In this document: piece after piece, positions 26,703-34,709 of the stretch | Position numbering within the stretch: the first letter of the stretch is position 1 | Layout of the letters: each line of letters begins with the position of its first letter | Source of the DNA: Bacilli bacterium | GTDB lineage: Bacteria; Bacillota_I; Bacilli_A; RF39; UBA660 | Direction: 5' to 3' | Length of the DNA: 64,000 bases | Assembly (NCBI GenBank): GCA_017409025.1 | Contig: JAFQTN010000001.1 | Location: forward strand, 1-64,000 | The notes under the pieces: model-generated | The model's input: only the letters and a program-made list of their open reading frames with translations | The model's database searches: none | What the model was told of the DNA's origin: nothing | Position numbers and translations under genes: made by a program

Positions 26703-27245
26703 ATGGAAAAAGATATATTGGAAATGATTAAACAAGATTATAGCGACATGGAAAAAATATCAACTCGAGATTATTCTGAAATTGTTGAACTTGAAAAGAA
26801 TCCGATCGTTCAGCGATATCGTTATTTAATTGGATTAAAGGAATCAAGAGATTTAATAGAATATGGAAAAAGATGTATTGTAGGAAAAATTATAGAAAAA
26901 TATGGTCATGGATTAATAAAAGAAAGTAATAATATTTGGTGTTTATTATTTGAATCTGAGGCAAAACATATTAAAGACATTCATTTTGAATATTTTGATA
27001 AAATTGATGGAGAACAAATAGCAGTAGTATATAGAGACTTAGAAGATGGTTCTAGAATGATAGCCATCAGCAAAGACAATCAAGAAGAATTTGAAGCAAC
27101 ACATAATATTGCGTATGGCAACTCTCAAATATCTGATTATTCAGATCGTTACTATAATACAAGACATAATTTTTTTGAATATTGCATAACAGATGGGCAA
27201 GATGTTGCAGTTCAAAAAATACTATCAAGAAGTAAAAATAATTAA
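26703..27245 (+). CDS. Uncharacterised cassette protein
   Basis: I do not recognise this 180-residue soluble protein. It is acidic and Tyr-rich, with a helical N-terminal half and a beta-rich middle (IAVVYRDLEDGSRMIAISK). No membrane segment or known motif is seen. ACAGGAGGG precedes the ATG. It is the sole gene between secA-end copies 2 and 3, enclosed by TTAGATACC pairs on both sides, so it is cargo of a minimal 1.1-kb cassette. The length and strong start make it a real gene. Confidence 0.7.
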   Translation: MEKDILEMIKQDYSDMEKISTRDYSEIVELEKNPIVQRYRYLIGLKESRDLIEYGKRCIVGKIIEKYGHGLIKESNNIWCLLFESEAKHIKDIHFEYFDKIDGEQIAVVYRDLEDGSRMIAISKDNQEEFEATHNIAYGNSQISDYSDRYYNTRHNFFEYCITDGQDVAVQKILSRSKNN

Positions 27246-27252
27246 TGAAAAA

Positions 27253-27315
27253 AAACAATACAAAAAACATTTGAAAAAGTCTAATTTTTGGAAATTAGAT
27301 ACCTTTTTAGATACC
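27253..27315 (+). repeat. Cassette right-end repeat, copy 1
   Basis: About 60 bp here match 36031-36094 with few changes: CAATACAAAAAA, TTTGAAAA, CTAATTTTTG, AAATTAG, then TTAGATACC at 27295-27303 and 27307-27315. CTAATTT/AAATTAG is a small inverted repeat. Both copies lie just after the last gene of a cassette. Confidence 0.65.
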
Positions 27316-27421
27316 TTTAGCTAGGATTCCCGAGTGCTCTCGGAAGCCAAAAAGGGCAAAAAAGGGCTGCCAAACGCCCTCAAAAGCCCGAAAGTGCCAC
27401 CAAAAGCTATGAATCTTTTTA

Positions 27422-27466
27422 CCATGTGGAAGTGGTAAGAAATATAAGCAATGTTGTGGAAAATAA
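27422..27466 (+). other. Displaced secA 3' end, copy 3 (putative att core)
   Basis: Encodes PCGSGKKYKQCCGK plus TAA, peptide-identical to the end of SecA but with different codons (GGA AGT GGT against GGT TCG GGG). It differs from copy 4 by only three synonymous changes across the last 13 codons. The segment 27316-27421 is unusually GC-rich for the window (repeated AAAAAGGGC and GCCC runs) and carries no gene. Confidence 0.6.
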
Positions 27467-27508
27467 CTCGCAATCCCAAGTAAATAAAGGGAAAACGCGA
27501 GTTTTTCT
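27466..27508 (+). terminator. Terminator behind secA-end copy 3
   Basis: ACTCGC (27466-27471) pairs with GCGAGT (27497-27502), with a nested CCC/GGG, followed by TTTTC. AAATAAAGGGAAAACG inside resembles the sequence just after the intact secA stop, supporting descent from a secA downstream region. Confidence 0.65.
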
Positions 27509-27536
27509 TTTGTTATAAAATATCTAAAAAATGACT

Positions 27537-27555
27537 TTAGATCCATTTTAGATCC
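27537..27555 (+). repeat. Variant TTAGATCC repeat pair
   Basis: TTAGATCC at 27537-27544 and 27548-27555 lies 71 bp after secA-end copy 3, the same relative place as TTAGATACC after copies 2 and 4. It marks the probable left end of the two-component/transporter element. The rest of 27556-27707 shows nothing else apart from a T/A-rich promoter-like stretch before the response regulator. Confidence 0.45.
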
Positions 27556-27707
27556 ACTAATTTGAAATTGGTAAAATAAGGGAAGATTTAAGTAGAATAA
27601 AAAAAGGGATAATTTTTGTAGTATAATATAAATATCGAAGAAATAATATTTAACTTTTAATGTTATTTTAACTTTCAAATTTTATAATAAGTTAGGTGGT
27701 GATTACT

Positions 27708-28385
27708 TTGAGAATATTAGTTATTGAAGATGAATTTAGTTTAGCAGATATGATTGCAACGAAACTAAAAAAAGAAAAATACAATGTTGATATATCTTTG
27801 GATGGCGAAGATGGCTTAGATAATGCTTTAAGTGGTGTTTATGACCTTATCATATTAGATATCATGTTGCCTAAATTAAATGGTATAGAAATACTAAAAG
27901 AAATTAGGGATAACGATATAGATACAAAAGTAATCATGCTAACTGCAAAGTCATCACTTGATGATAAATTAATAGGATTTGAAAATGGTGCAAATGATTA
28001 TATAACCAAACCTTTTCATATGGAAGAATTAATTGCTAGAGTAAATGTCCAATTGAGAAATAACGAAAAAAATATAAATAAAGATATTTTAAAATTTGGA
28101 GATATAGAATTAAATGTAAGAACATCTACTATTACATGTACTAAAAATAATGAATCAATAAACATATCATATAAAGAGTTAATGATATTAGAATACTTAA
28201 TGAATAACTCAAGTCAAATAATATCAAAAGAACAAATCTACGATAAAATATGGGGAATCGATACTGACTTTGAATCAAATAACTTAGAAGCATATTTGTC
28301 CTTTGTTAGAAAAAAATTAAAAATAATAGATTCAGATGTTACTATAAAAGCTATTAGAGGAATGGGTTATAAGTTGGAGGTATAA
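27708..28385 (+). CDS. OmpR-family response regulator
   Basis: The 225 residues start MRILVIEDEFSLADM and comprise a receiver domain (phospho-acceptor Asp in LIILDIMLPKLNG, switch Thr in MLTAKS, Lys in YITKPF) and a winged-helix DNA-binding domain ending RAIRGMGYKLEV. The TTG at 27708 fits the AGGTGGTGAT spacing and the family start; the in-frame GTG at 27696 lies within that ribosome binding site. It is directly followed by its kinase and probably controls the protease and transporter genes downstream. Confidence 0.93.
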   Translation: MRILVIEDEFSLADMIATKLKKEKYNVDISLDGEDGLDNALSGVYDLIILDIMLPKLNGIEILKEIRDNDIDTKVIMLTAKSSLDDKLIGFENGANDYITKPFHMEELIARVNVQLRNNEKNINKDILKFGDIELNVRTSTITCTKNNESINISYKELMILEYLMNNSSQIISKEQIYDKIWGIDTDFESNNLEAYLSFVRKKLKIIDSDVTIKAIRGMGYKLEV

Positions 28386-29612
28386 ATGGAAAAATTAGAG
28401 AAAAAGACATTTTATACAATATTCTCAATTATTTCTTTATTTATAGTAGTAACAATAATAGTTTTTAATGTTCAAAGTTATAGCAAAGAATATAATGGAA
28501 TTAAAAGAAATCTAACAAGAATGAATATGATGTTTTTTGGAGGACCAAATAGAAAGCCAATTAATCAAAATTTTGATGATTTAAACAATAAAATAATAAT
28601 GGATTATGATTTTTACACCTTTATCTTAGACAGAAAGAATAATATAATTCATAAAATAAGTCATAATGAAAATGGATTTGACAATAAAATAATTAATAAA
28701 GCAAATAGAATTATTTTCAATAACTATAATAGTAACATAAAGATTAATTCGTTATATTTTAGTGATATATCATATAACTTTCAATCTGGAGAATATTTAG
28801 TTATTGTAGATACATCTAATATTAGATATAGATTATCATCATTACTTTTAATATCTATTCTTATTTTAGGATTATCTGAAATGTTAGTTTATTACGTATC
28901 AAAGAAAATTACTAAATGGATTGTCTCTCCAGTAGAAGAAACATTCAATAAACAAAAAGATTTTATTGCAGATGCTTCACACGAATTAAAAACACCACTT
29001 GCCGTTATGATGGCTAGTATTGATTGTATTGAAGTAAATAAGAAAAATGAGAAATACATTAACAATATGAAATCTGAATCAGATAGAATGAATAATTTAA
29101 TTACAAAATTATTAGATTTATCTAAATCAGAAAGTGGAACAAACAAAGAATTATATACTATGAATAATTTATCTAAAATAGTAGAAAAAAGAACATTAGT
29201 ATTTGAAAGTTTAGCATTTGAAAATAATGTTAGTATTGATACTCAAATTGAAAAAGATGTAATGTTAAAATGTAGTAAAATTGAAATTGATGAAGTTGTT
29301 AGTATATTAATAGATAATGCAATAAAACATAGTTATAAAAATAGTATTATAAAGGTTAATTTATATAAAGATAAGAATAATATAATATTAGATATTATCA
29401 ATAATGGAAAAGATATTCCTAATGATGAATGTGATAAAATTTTTGAAAGATTTTATCGTAGTGATAAATCAAGAAACAGAGATTCTAATAGATATGGTTT
29501 AGGGTTAGCTATCGCCAAAAATATAGTTAATAATCATGATGGTTCTATCATAGCTTTTTCTAAAGATAATTGCACTACATTTAGAGTAACATTTAAACAA
29601 AAAGAGCATTAA
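28386..29612 (+). CDS. Sensor histidine kinase
   Basis: The 408 residues show a transmembrane helix (about 8-28), an extracellular sensor segment of about 115 residues, a second helix (about 148-170), a HisKA domain with DASHELKTPLAVMM (phospho-His) and an HATPase domain with N box DNAIKHS, F box FERFYRSD and YGLGLAIAKNI. It begins directly after the regulator stop with GGAGG overlapping. The ligand is unknown. A terminator overlaps its stop codon. Confidence 0.93.
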   Translation: MEKLEKKTFYTIFSIISLFIVVTIIVFNVQSYSKEYNGIKRNLTRMNMMFFGGPNRKPINQNFDDLNNKIIMDYDFYTFILDRKNNIIHKISHNENGFDNKIINKANRIIFNNYNSNIKINSLYFSDISYNFQSGEYLVIVDTSNIRYRLSSLLLISILILGLSEMLVYYVSKKITKWIVSPVEETFNKQKDFIADASHELKTPLAVMMASIDCIEVNKKNEKYINNMKSESDRMNNLITKLLDLSKSESGTNKELYTMNNLSKIVEKRTLVFESLAFENNVSIDTQIEKDVMLKCSKIEIDEVVSILIDNAIKHSYKNSIIKVNLYKDKNNIILDIINNGKDIPNDECDKIFERFYRSDKSRNRDSNRYGLGLAIAKNIVNNHDGSIIAFSKDNCTTFRVTFKQKEH

Positions 29613-29637
29613 AGTCGTTTGATTTTAATGTTTTTTT
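29607..29637 (+). terminator. Terminator after histidine kinase gene
   Basis: CATTAAA and TTTAATG flank a GTC/GAT inner stem with GTTT loop, followed by seven T. The left arm includes the stop codon of the kinase gene. Confidence 0.75.
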
Positions 29638-29690
29638 AATATTTGAATTATAGAATTAATATGAAACAAAAAACATAAGGAGGGATTACA

Positions 29691-30782
29691 TTGAAAAAAG
29701 CACCAAAAATAATAACTACTTGTTTTTTATTTATAGGTACTTTTATATTAGGGATAACATCTACATTTTTTATAATTGATAAATATCCAAGTTTGTTTCA
29801 AGAAACTATAACAAAATTAGAAAAAAATGTAACCATTACAGAAAATGGAATAGCTGATGCAGTTGATAAAGTTTATGATAGTGTAATAGTTGTATCAACT
29901 TATAAGCAAAATCAAGTTATTAGTACAGGTTCAGGTTTTATATATAAGACAAATGAATCAGAAGCCTATTTAATTACAAATCATCATGTAGTAGATGGTG
30001 GTAATTCGTTTAAGATAACTTATACAGACGGAGATGAAGTAGAAGCTACTTTAGTTGGAAGTGATGAGTATAGTGACATAGCAGTATTAAAAGTAGAAAC
30101 TAAAGAAGGATATGAAGCAGTAGAAATTGGAAATAGTAATACCATGAGAGTTGGAGATACAACATTTACAGTTGGTGCGCCTCTTGGAGATGTATATTCA
30201 TGGACAGTAACTCGTGGAATATTATCAGGAAAAGAAAGATTAGTAGAAGTGAGTTTATCTAATTCTTATCAACCAGATTATATTATGAATGTATTGCAAA
30301 CTGATTCGCCTGTTAATAGTGGAAATAGTGGTGGTCCAATTTCTAATTCAAATGGAGAAGTAATTGGTGTAGTAAATGCAAAAATATCTTCTACAGGAGT
30401 AGAAGGAATAGGATTTGCAATTCCTATAGAAGTCGCAATAGAAAAAGCAGAACAAATAATTAATGGTAATAAAAGTTCATATCCATATTTAGGAGTATCT
30501 ATGTTAAACGTTGAAGATGCTAGAAATTATATTAATTACAGAAGATATATAACAGATAATAATATTACATCTGGAGTAATCGTTATTGATATAGAAAAAG
30601 ATTCTCCAGCATCAAAAAACGGTATGCAAAGTGGAGATATAATTACAGAAATAAATGGCAAAGAGATTAAGAATGTTGCATATTTAAGATATGAATTATA
30701 TAAATATAAAAGTGGAGAAACAATAAAGGTTAAAGTTTTAAGAGATAAAAATACAAAAGAAATATCTATTAAATTAACTTAA
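29691..30782 (+). CDS. HtrA/DegP-type membrane serine protease with PDZ domain
   Basis: The 363 residues have an N-terminal signal anchor (about 8-28), a trypsin-like domain with the triad His99 (ITNHHVV), Asp129 (YSDIAVLKV) and Ser213 (GNSGGPI), and a C-terminal PDZ domain (about 275-360) with GMQSGDIITEING. HtrA proteases degrade or refold damaged envelope proteins. TTG start follows AAGGAGGG. It lies between the two-component system and the ABC transporter, as expected for an envelope-stress regulon. Confidence 0.93.
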   Translation: MKKAPKIITTCFLFIGTFILGITSTFFIIDKYPSLFQETITKLEKNVTITENGIADAVDKVYDSVIVVSTYKQNQVISTGSGFIYKTNESEAYLITNHHVVDGGNSFKITYTDGDEVEATLVGSDEYSDIAVLKVETKEGYEAVEIGNSNTMRVGDTTFTVGAPLGDVYSWTVTRGILSGKERLVEVSLSNSYQPDYIMNVLQTDSPVNSGNSGGPISNSNGEVIGVVNAKISSTGVEGIGFAIPIEVAIEKAEQIINGNKSSYPYLGVSMLNVEDARNYINYRRYITDNNITSGVIVIDIEKDSPASKNGMQSGDIITEINGKEIKNVAYLRYELYKYKSGETIKVKVLRDKNTKEISIKLT

Positions 30783-30807
30783 AAATATTTAAAGGAGAGG
30801 ATACAAA

Positions 30808-32298
30808 ATGTTTATATTTAAAAATGCATGGATTTCTATAACAAGAAATAAAGGTAGAAATATTTTAATAGGTGCTATTATTTTGGTAATTGCTTGTGCT
30901 TGTACAATAACACTAGCAATCAATAATACAGCAACAGATTTAATTAATTCCTATAGTAGTGCTTATGCTAAAGAATTAACTTTAGCATTTGATAGGGAAT
31001 CAATGATGAAAGACTTTGATATGAGAGGAGAAGAAGGACGAGAACAAGCAAAAGAAAAGTTTGAAAACATTGCAACTTATACAATAGATGATGTTAAATC
31101 TTTTGCAGAAGCAGAACATATTGAAAGTTATTATTACACATATAGCTTTTCATTAAACGGTAATAATATTGATAAAGCAGAAATTGAAACTGATTCTAAT
31201 TTTGGTGGTTTCGGAGGTAGACCTGGTGGTAGTAAAGGACCAATGGGTGGATCAACAATGGATTTTACTTTAACAGGATATAGTTCAGTAGAATCAATGA
31301 GTGAATTCATAAATGGAACTTATACAATGACTGAAATTACAGACAATGCTTGGGATGTAGCATTTAATGGTAATTATGTATTTATAAATGAAGAATTAGC
31401 ATCTTATAATGAATTAGCTTTAAACGATAAAATTAAATTAGAAGATGAAGATGGTAAAACATACGAATTCGAAATTATAGGTATATTTGAAGATAATGAA
31501 GAATCAGAAGATTCAATGATGAGTATGTTCTCTAATTCAGCAAATACAATAGTAACAAATGCAGATGCTTTAGTTAATATTGATACAGAAAACGATAATA
31601 TTACAGGTTCAATTAATCCAACATTTATTATTGATGATTATGCAAATGCAGAAGCGATACAAGTAGAATTGTATGAAAAAGGTTTAGATGAAACATATAT
31701 AGTAGAAACAAATCAAGAAATTGCAGAAGCTGGTGTTTCTTCAGTTAAAAATGTTAAATCATTTGCAACAACATTTTTAATAATTACATTATTAATTGGT
31801 GGTATTGTATTATTTATTCTTAATATGATAAATATAAGAGAAAGAAAATATGAAATAGGTGTATTTAGAACAATTGGTATTAGTAAATTAAAACTAACTA
31901 TGCAATTTATGGCAGAATTATTAGTAGTAGCTTTTATTGCTTTAATAGTTGGAGCAGGAATAGGTGCAACAATGTCTAAACCTGTAAGTAATTCATTATT
32001 ATCAAGTGAAATAGAAAGTTCAATGAATTCACAAGATGAAATGCAAAATAATTTTGGTGGTCCAGGTGGAATGCCAGGAGGACCAGGTGGAGATCGTGGA
32101 GGCAATAGACCAGATTTTAACAAGATGTCAGGAGTGCCTACTATTCAAGCATATGATTCAATAGATGCTGTAGTAAATGTTACAGTTATATTAGAATTGC
32201 TTGTTATAGGGCTTTCATTAGTAATAGTTAGTAGTTTTGCATCAATGATAAGTATACAAAGATTCTCACCACTTACAATATTGAAAGAGAGGTCATAA
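30808..32298 (+). CDS. MacB/FtsX-type ABC transporter permease
   Basis: The 496 residues follow the MacB layout: helix 1 (about 18-40), a large extracytoplasmic domain, then three helices in a FtsX domain with ERKYEIGVFRTIGISK. Two Gly/Pro-rich loops (near 133-150, GGFGGRPGGSKG, and near 415-435, FGGPGGMPGG) are unusual and lie outside the membrane. GGAGAGG precedes the ATG. The adjacent ATPase gene completes the transporter. Such systems export or sense peptides rather than import. Confidence 0.9.
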   Translation: MFIFKNAWISITRNKGRNILIGAIILVIACACTITLAINNTATDLINSYSSAYAKELTLAFDRESMMKDFDMRGEEGREQAKEKFENIATYTIDDVKSFAEAEHIESYYYTYSFSLNGNNIDKAEIETDSNFGGFGGRPGGSKGPMGGSTMDFTLTGYSSVESMSEFINGTYTMTEITDNAWDVAFNGNYVFINEELASYNELALNDKIKLEDEDGKTYEFEIIGIFEDNEESEDSMMSMFSNSANTIVTNADALVNIDTENDNITGSINPTFIIDDYANAEAIQVELYEKGLDETYIVETNQEIAEAGVSSVKNVKSFATTFLIITLLIGGIVLFILNMINIRERKYEIGVFRTIGISKLKLTMQFMAELLVVAFIALIVGAGIGATMSKPVSNSLLSSEIESSMNSQDEMQNNFGGPGGMPGGPGGDRGGNRPDFNKMSGVPTIQAYDSIDAVVNVTVILELLVIGLSLVIVSSFASMISIQRFSPLTILKERS

Positions 32299-32299
32299 C

Positions 32300-33031
32300 A
32301 TGGCAAAAAATAATAACAAAAGAACCAAAAAAGAAGTTGTTACAATAGAACCAAAAAAAGAAATAAATAAAGATAATATTTTATTAAGTATTCAAAATGC
32401 TAGTTATCAATATAGCGATGCTGAAGCAGATGAATATGCATTAAGAGATGTTAGTTATGACTTTGAAAGAGGTAAAATATATGCAATTAGAGGTAGAAGT
32501 GGAACCGGTAAAACAACACTATTATCTTTAATTAGTGGATTAGAAAGATGCACAGAAGGAACAATAATATTTGATGGTAAAAATTTAAAAAATATAAATT
32601 TAGATACTTATAGAAATAATCAAATTGGTATAGTATTTCAAAGTTATAATTTACTACCTTATATGACAGCTAGTGAGAATATTATTTTATCAATGGATGC
32701 TAGTGGACAAAAGATTGAAAATAAAAAAGAAAAAGCAATAGAGTTAATGAAGAATGTTGGGTTAAAATCTAACTATGCAGATCGTAGGGTTTTAAGATTA
32801 TCAGGTGGAGAACAACAAAGAGTAGCGATAGCAAGAAGTTTATCATACAATCCAAAAATGATAGTAGCAGATGAACCAACAGGTAACTTGGATAAACAAA
32901 CAGAAGCCGAAATATTAAGTATATTTAAGAAACTAGCCCATGAAGAAGGCAAATGTGTAATTATAGTAACTCATTCTCCTAATGTTTGTGAGATAGTTGA
33001 TGAAATATATGATTTAAAAAAAGTAAAATAA
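32300..33031 (+). CDS. ABC transporter ATP-binding protein (MacB/LolD type)
   Basis: The 243-residue ATPase has Walker A GRSGTGKTT (65-73), Q loop VFQSYNLLP, signature LSGGEQQRVAIARSL, Walker B MIVADEPTGNLD and the H-loop VTHSP. The GNLD after Walker B is typical of the MacB/LolD group. It starts one base after the permease stop, so both are co-translated and form the complex. A 20-residue basic N-terminal extension is extra. Confidence 0.94.
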   Translation: MAKNNNKRTKKEVVTIEPKKEINKDNILLSIQNASYQYSDAEADEYALRDVSYDFERGKIYAIRGRSGTGKTTLLSLISGLERCTEGTIIFDGKNLKNINLDTYRNNQIGIVFQSYNLLPYMTASENIILSMDASGQKIENKKEKAIELMKNVGLKSNYADRRVLRLSGGEQQRVAIARSLSYNPKMIVADEPTGNLDKQTEAEILSIFKKLAHEEGKCVIIVTHSPNVCEIVDEIYDLKKVK

Positions 33032-33085
33032 TTAATTATATTTTTGTAAATATATATTATAATTAATAATAGAAAGAGGAATTGT

Positions 33086-34126
33086 ATGAAGAAAGAAACA
33101 AAAGTACAATTAATAATTATAGTTATATTAAGTATTGTTTTAGGTATATTAGTATTTACCTTATTTAAAGAAAATAATAATAGAAATAATATGTTTGCTC
33201 CTATGGAAGAAGAAGTAGAAAAAGAAACATCAAAAGATGATGTTGATAATGGCAATACGATAAACGAAGAAAATATTAATTTAAATAATTATAATAGTAA
33301 TATTAATATAACTAAAGGTGGAGAATATAATATTTCTGGAAGTTTTAATTATTCGTTAATTATAAATTCAACTGAAAAAGTAATTTTAAATTTAAATAAT
33401 GTAACAATAAATAGTGAAATTACAGCATCTATTGCTAATATTAATACTGGAGAATTAGTTATAAACTTACCTAAAGGAACAACCAGTACATTAAAAGATA
33501 AAGGTTCAAGTGAATATGATGGTTGTATATATTCAAGTGGTAAACTTACAATTCAAGGAGATGGAAAACTATATGTTTATGGTAATCAAGAAGAAGGAGA
33601 AGGAATCGCAACAACTGATAATGATATTACTATAAATGGTGGAGAAATATATATCGAGTCTGCTGATGATGGATTAAATGCTGGTGGAGATAATGGTGGT
33701 ATTATTACAATTAATGATGGTAATATTTATATTAAAGCTAGTGGAGATGGTATTGATTCAAATAAAGATATAATTATTAATGGTGGAAAAATATATACAA
33801 TGGGTTCTTCAATTGGTGGAGATGCTGGAATTGATACAGATGGAATTTTTGAAATAAATGGTGGCGAAGTAATTGCATTAGGTTCTGATATGCTTCAAAA
33901 TCCTGATAAATCCTCAAAACAAAAATATGTAAGTTTTACTTTAAATTCAAAAATAAGTAAAGATTCTAATATTAGTTTAAAAGATTCAAAATATAATGAA
34001 ATAATTTCATTTACTGCTGATGAAGATTTTAAAACATTAATAATAAGTAATTCAGACTTATCAACAGGAACATATTATGTATATGTAAATAGCAAAAAAA
34101 CTGATTATAGTAAGACTATAGATTAA
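33086..34126 (+). CDS. Membrane-anchored beta-helix protein, Cthe_2159 (carbohydrate-binding) family
   Basis: The 346 residues start with a signal anchor (about 8-28) and an acidic linker. A right-handed beta-helix follows with repeated turns such as ITINGGEIYIESADDGLNA, GDGIDSNKDIIINGG and DAGIDTDGIFEINGG, the signature of the Cthe_2159 family, which binds acidic polysaccharides and calcium in its founder. It is exported and faces the wall. It follows the ATPase by 54 bp with GAAAGAGGA before the start. Relatives often accompany VTC, CotH and DUF4956 genes. Confidence 0.82.
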   Translation: MKKETKVQLIIIVILSIVLGILVFTLFKENNNRNNMFAPMEEEVEKETSKDDVDNGNTINEENINLNNYNSNINITKGGEYNISGSFNYSLIINSTEKVILNLNNVTINSEITASIANINTGELVINLPKGTTSTLKDKGSSEYDGCIYSSGKLTIQGDGKLYVYGNQEEGEGIATTDNDITINGGEIYIESADDGLNAGGDNGGIITINDGNIYIKASGDGIDSNKDIIINGGKIYTMGSSIGGDAGIDTDGIFEINGGEVIALGSDMLQNPDKSSKQKYVSFTLNSKISKDSNISLKDSKYNEIISFTADEDFKTLIISNSDLSTGTYYVYVNSKKTDYSKTID

Positions 34127-34140
34127 TTGGAGGGATATAA

Positions 34141-34350
34141 GTGAAAAATAGAATTTTAACATTTATAATTGGTGTTCTAACGGGTGCAATTATTATGACT
34201 TTAGTTTTTCTAATTTTTAATAAACCAAGTGAAAATATAAATAATGGAAATTTTCCTCCAAACGAAAATGGGCAAATGCAAAGACCAAATGGAAATATGG
34301 GAGAACCGCCAGGAAGACCAAATGGAGAGATGCAAATGTCACCACGATAA
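34141..34350 (+). CDS. Small membrane protein with Asn/Pro/Gly-rich tail
   Basis: GTG start (GGAGGGATATAA just before) gives 69 residues: one transmembrane helix (about 5-26) followed by an exposed tail rich in Asn, Pro, Gly and Met (PPNENGQMQRPNGNMGEPPG). The tail resembles the Gly/Pro-rich loops of the permease three genes upstream, so the two may interact; that is inference. It is the last gene of the operon before secA-end copy 4. No known family. Confidence 0.65.
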   Translation: MKNRILTFIIGVLTGAIIMTLVFLIFNKPSENINNGNFPPNENGQMQRPNGNMGEPPGRPNGEMQMSPR

Positions 34351-34381
34351 AAGATAAAATATTTTTCTATAAAACAATAAA

Positions 34382-34429
34382 TGCCAGAGTGGCAGTGGTA
34401 AAAAATATAAACAATGTTGTGGAAAATAA
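34382..34429 (+). other. Displaced secA 3' end, copy 4 (putative att core)
   Basis: Encodes CQSGSGKKYKQCCGK plus TAA; the usual CPC is degraded to CQS. The last 13 codons are nearly those of copy 3. No coding frame leads into it. It is read as the junction between the transporter element and the HNH element. Confidence 0.55.
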
Positions 34430-34431
34430 TT

Positions 34432-34470
34432 CTCGTAAGCCCAGTAATTATAAGGGTTTGCGAGTTTTTT
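34432..34470 (+). terminator. Terminator behind secA-end copy 4
   Basis: CTCG/CGAG with nested CCC/GGG is followed by TTTTTT. It has the same nested layout as the terminator behind copy 3. It could also end the transporter operon. Confidence 0.65.
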
Positions 34471-34511
34471 CTTGGATACAATTTTTTGTATTTTTAAGCC
34501 AAAAATCCACT

Positions 34512-34531
34512 TTAGATACCTTTTAGATACC
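34512..34531 (+). repeat. TTAGATACC repeat pair, left end of HNH element
   Basis: TTAGATACC at 34512-34520 and 34523-34531 (11-bp period), 83 bp after secA-end copy 4. The rest of 34532-34709 contains only an AT-rich promoter region with TATAAT near 34653 and no gene. Confidence 0.6.
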
Positions 34532-34709
34532 CTTTTTTCCTGTATTTTTAAATACTACAAACAATCATTATCATAATATAGTGATATTATGATTAAATTA
34601 AGTAGGAGAAATCCTTCTTTTTTATAAATTGTTAATAATTTATAAAAGTGTGATATAATAGAATTAACCATTTCTATAACTTTAGTGTAATAAAAAAGGA
34701 AGTGATATT

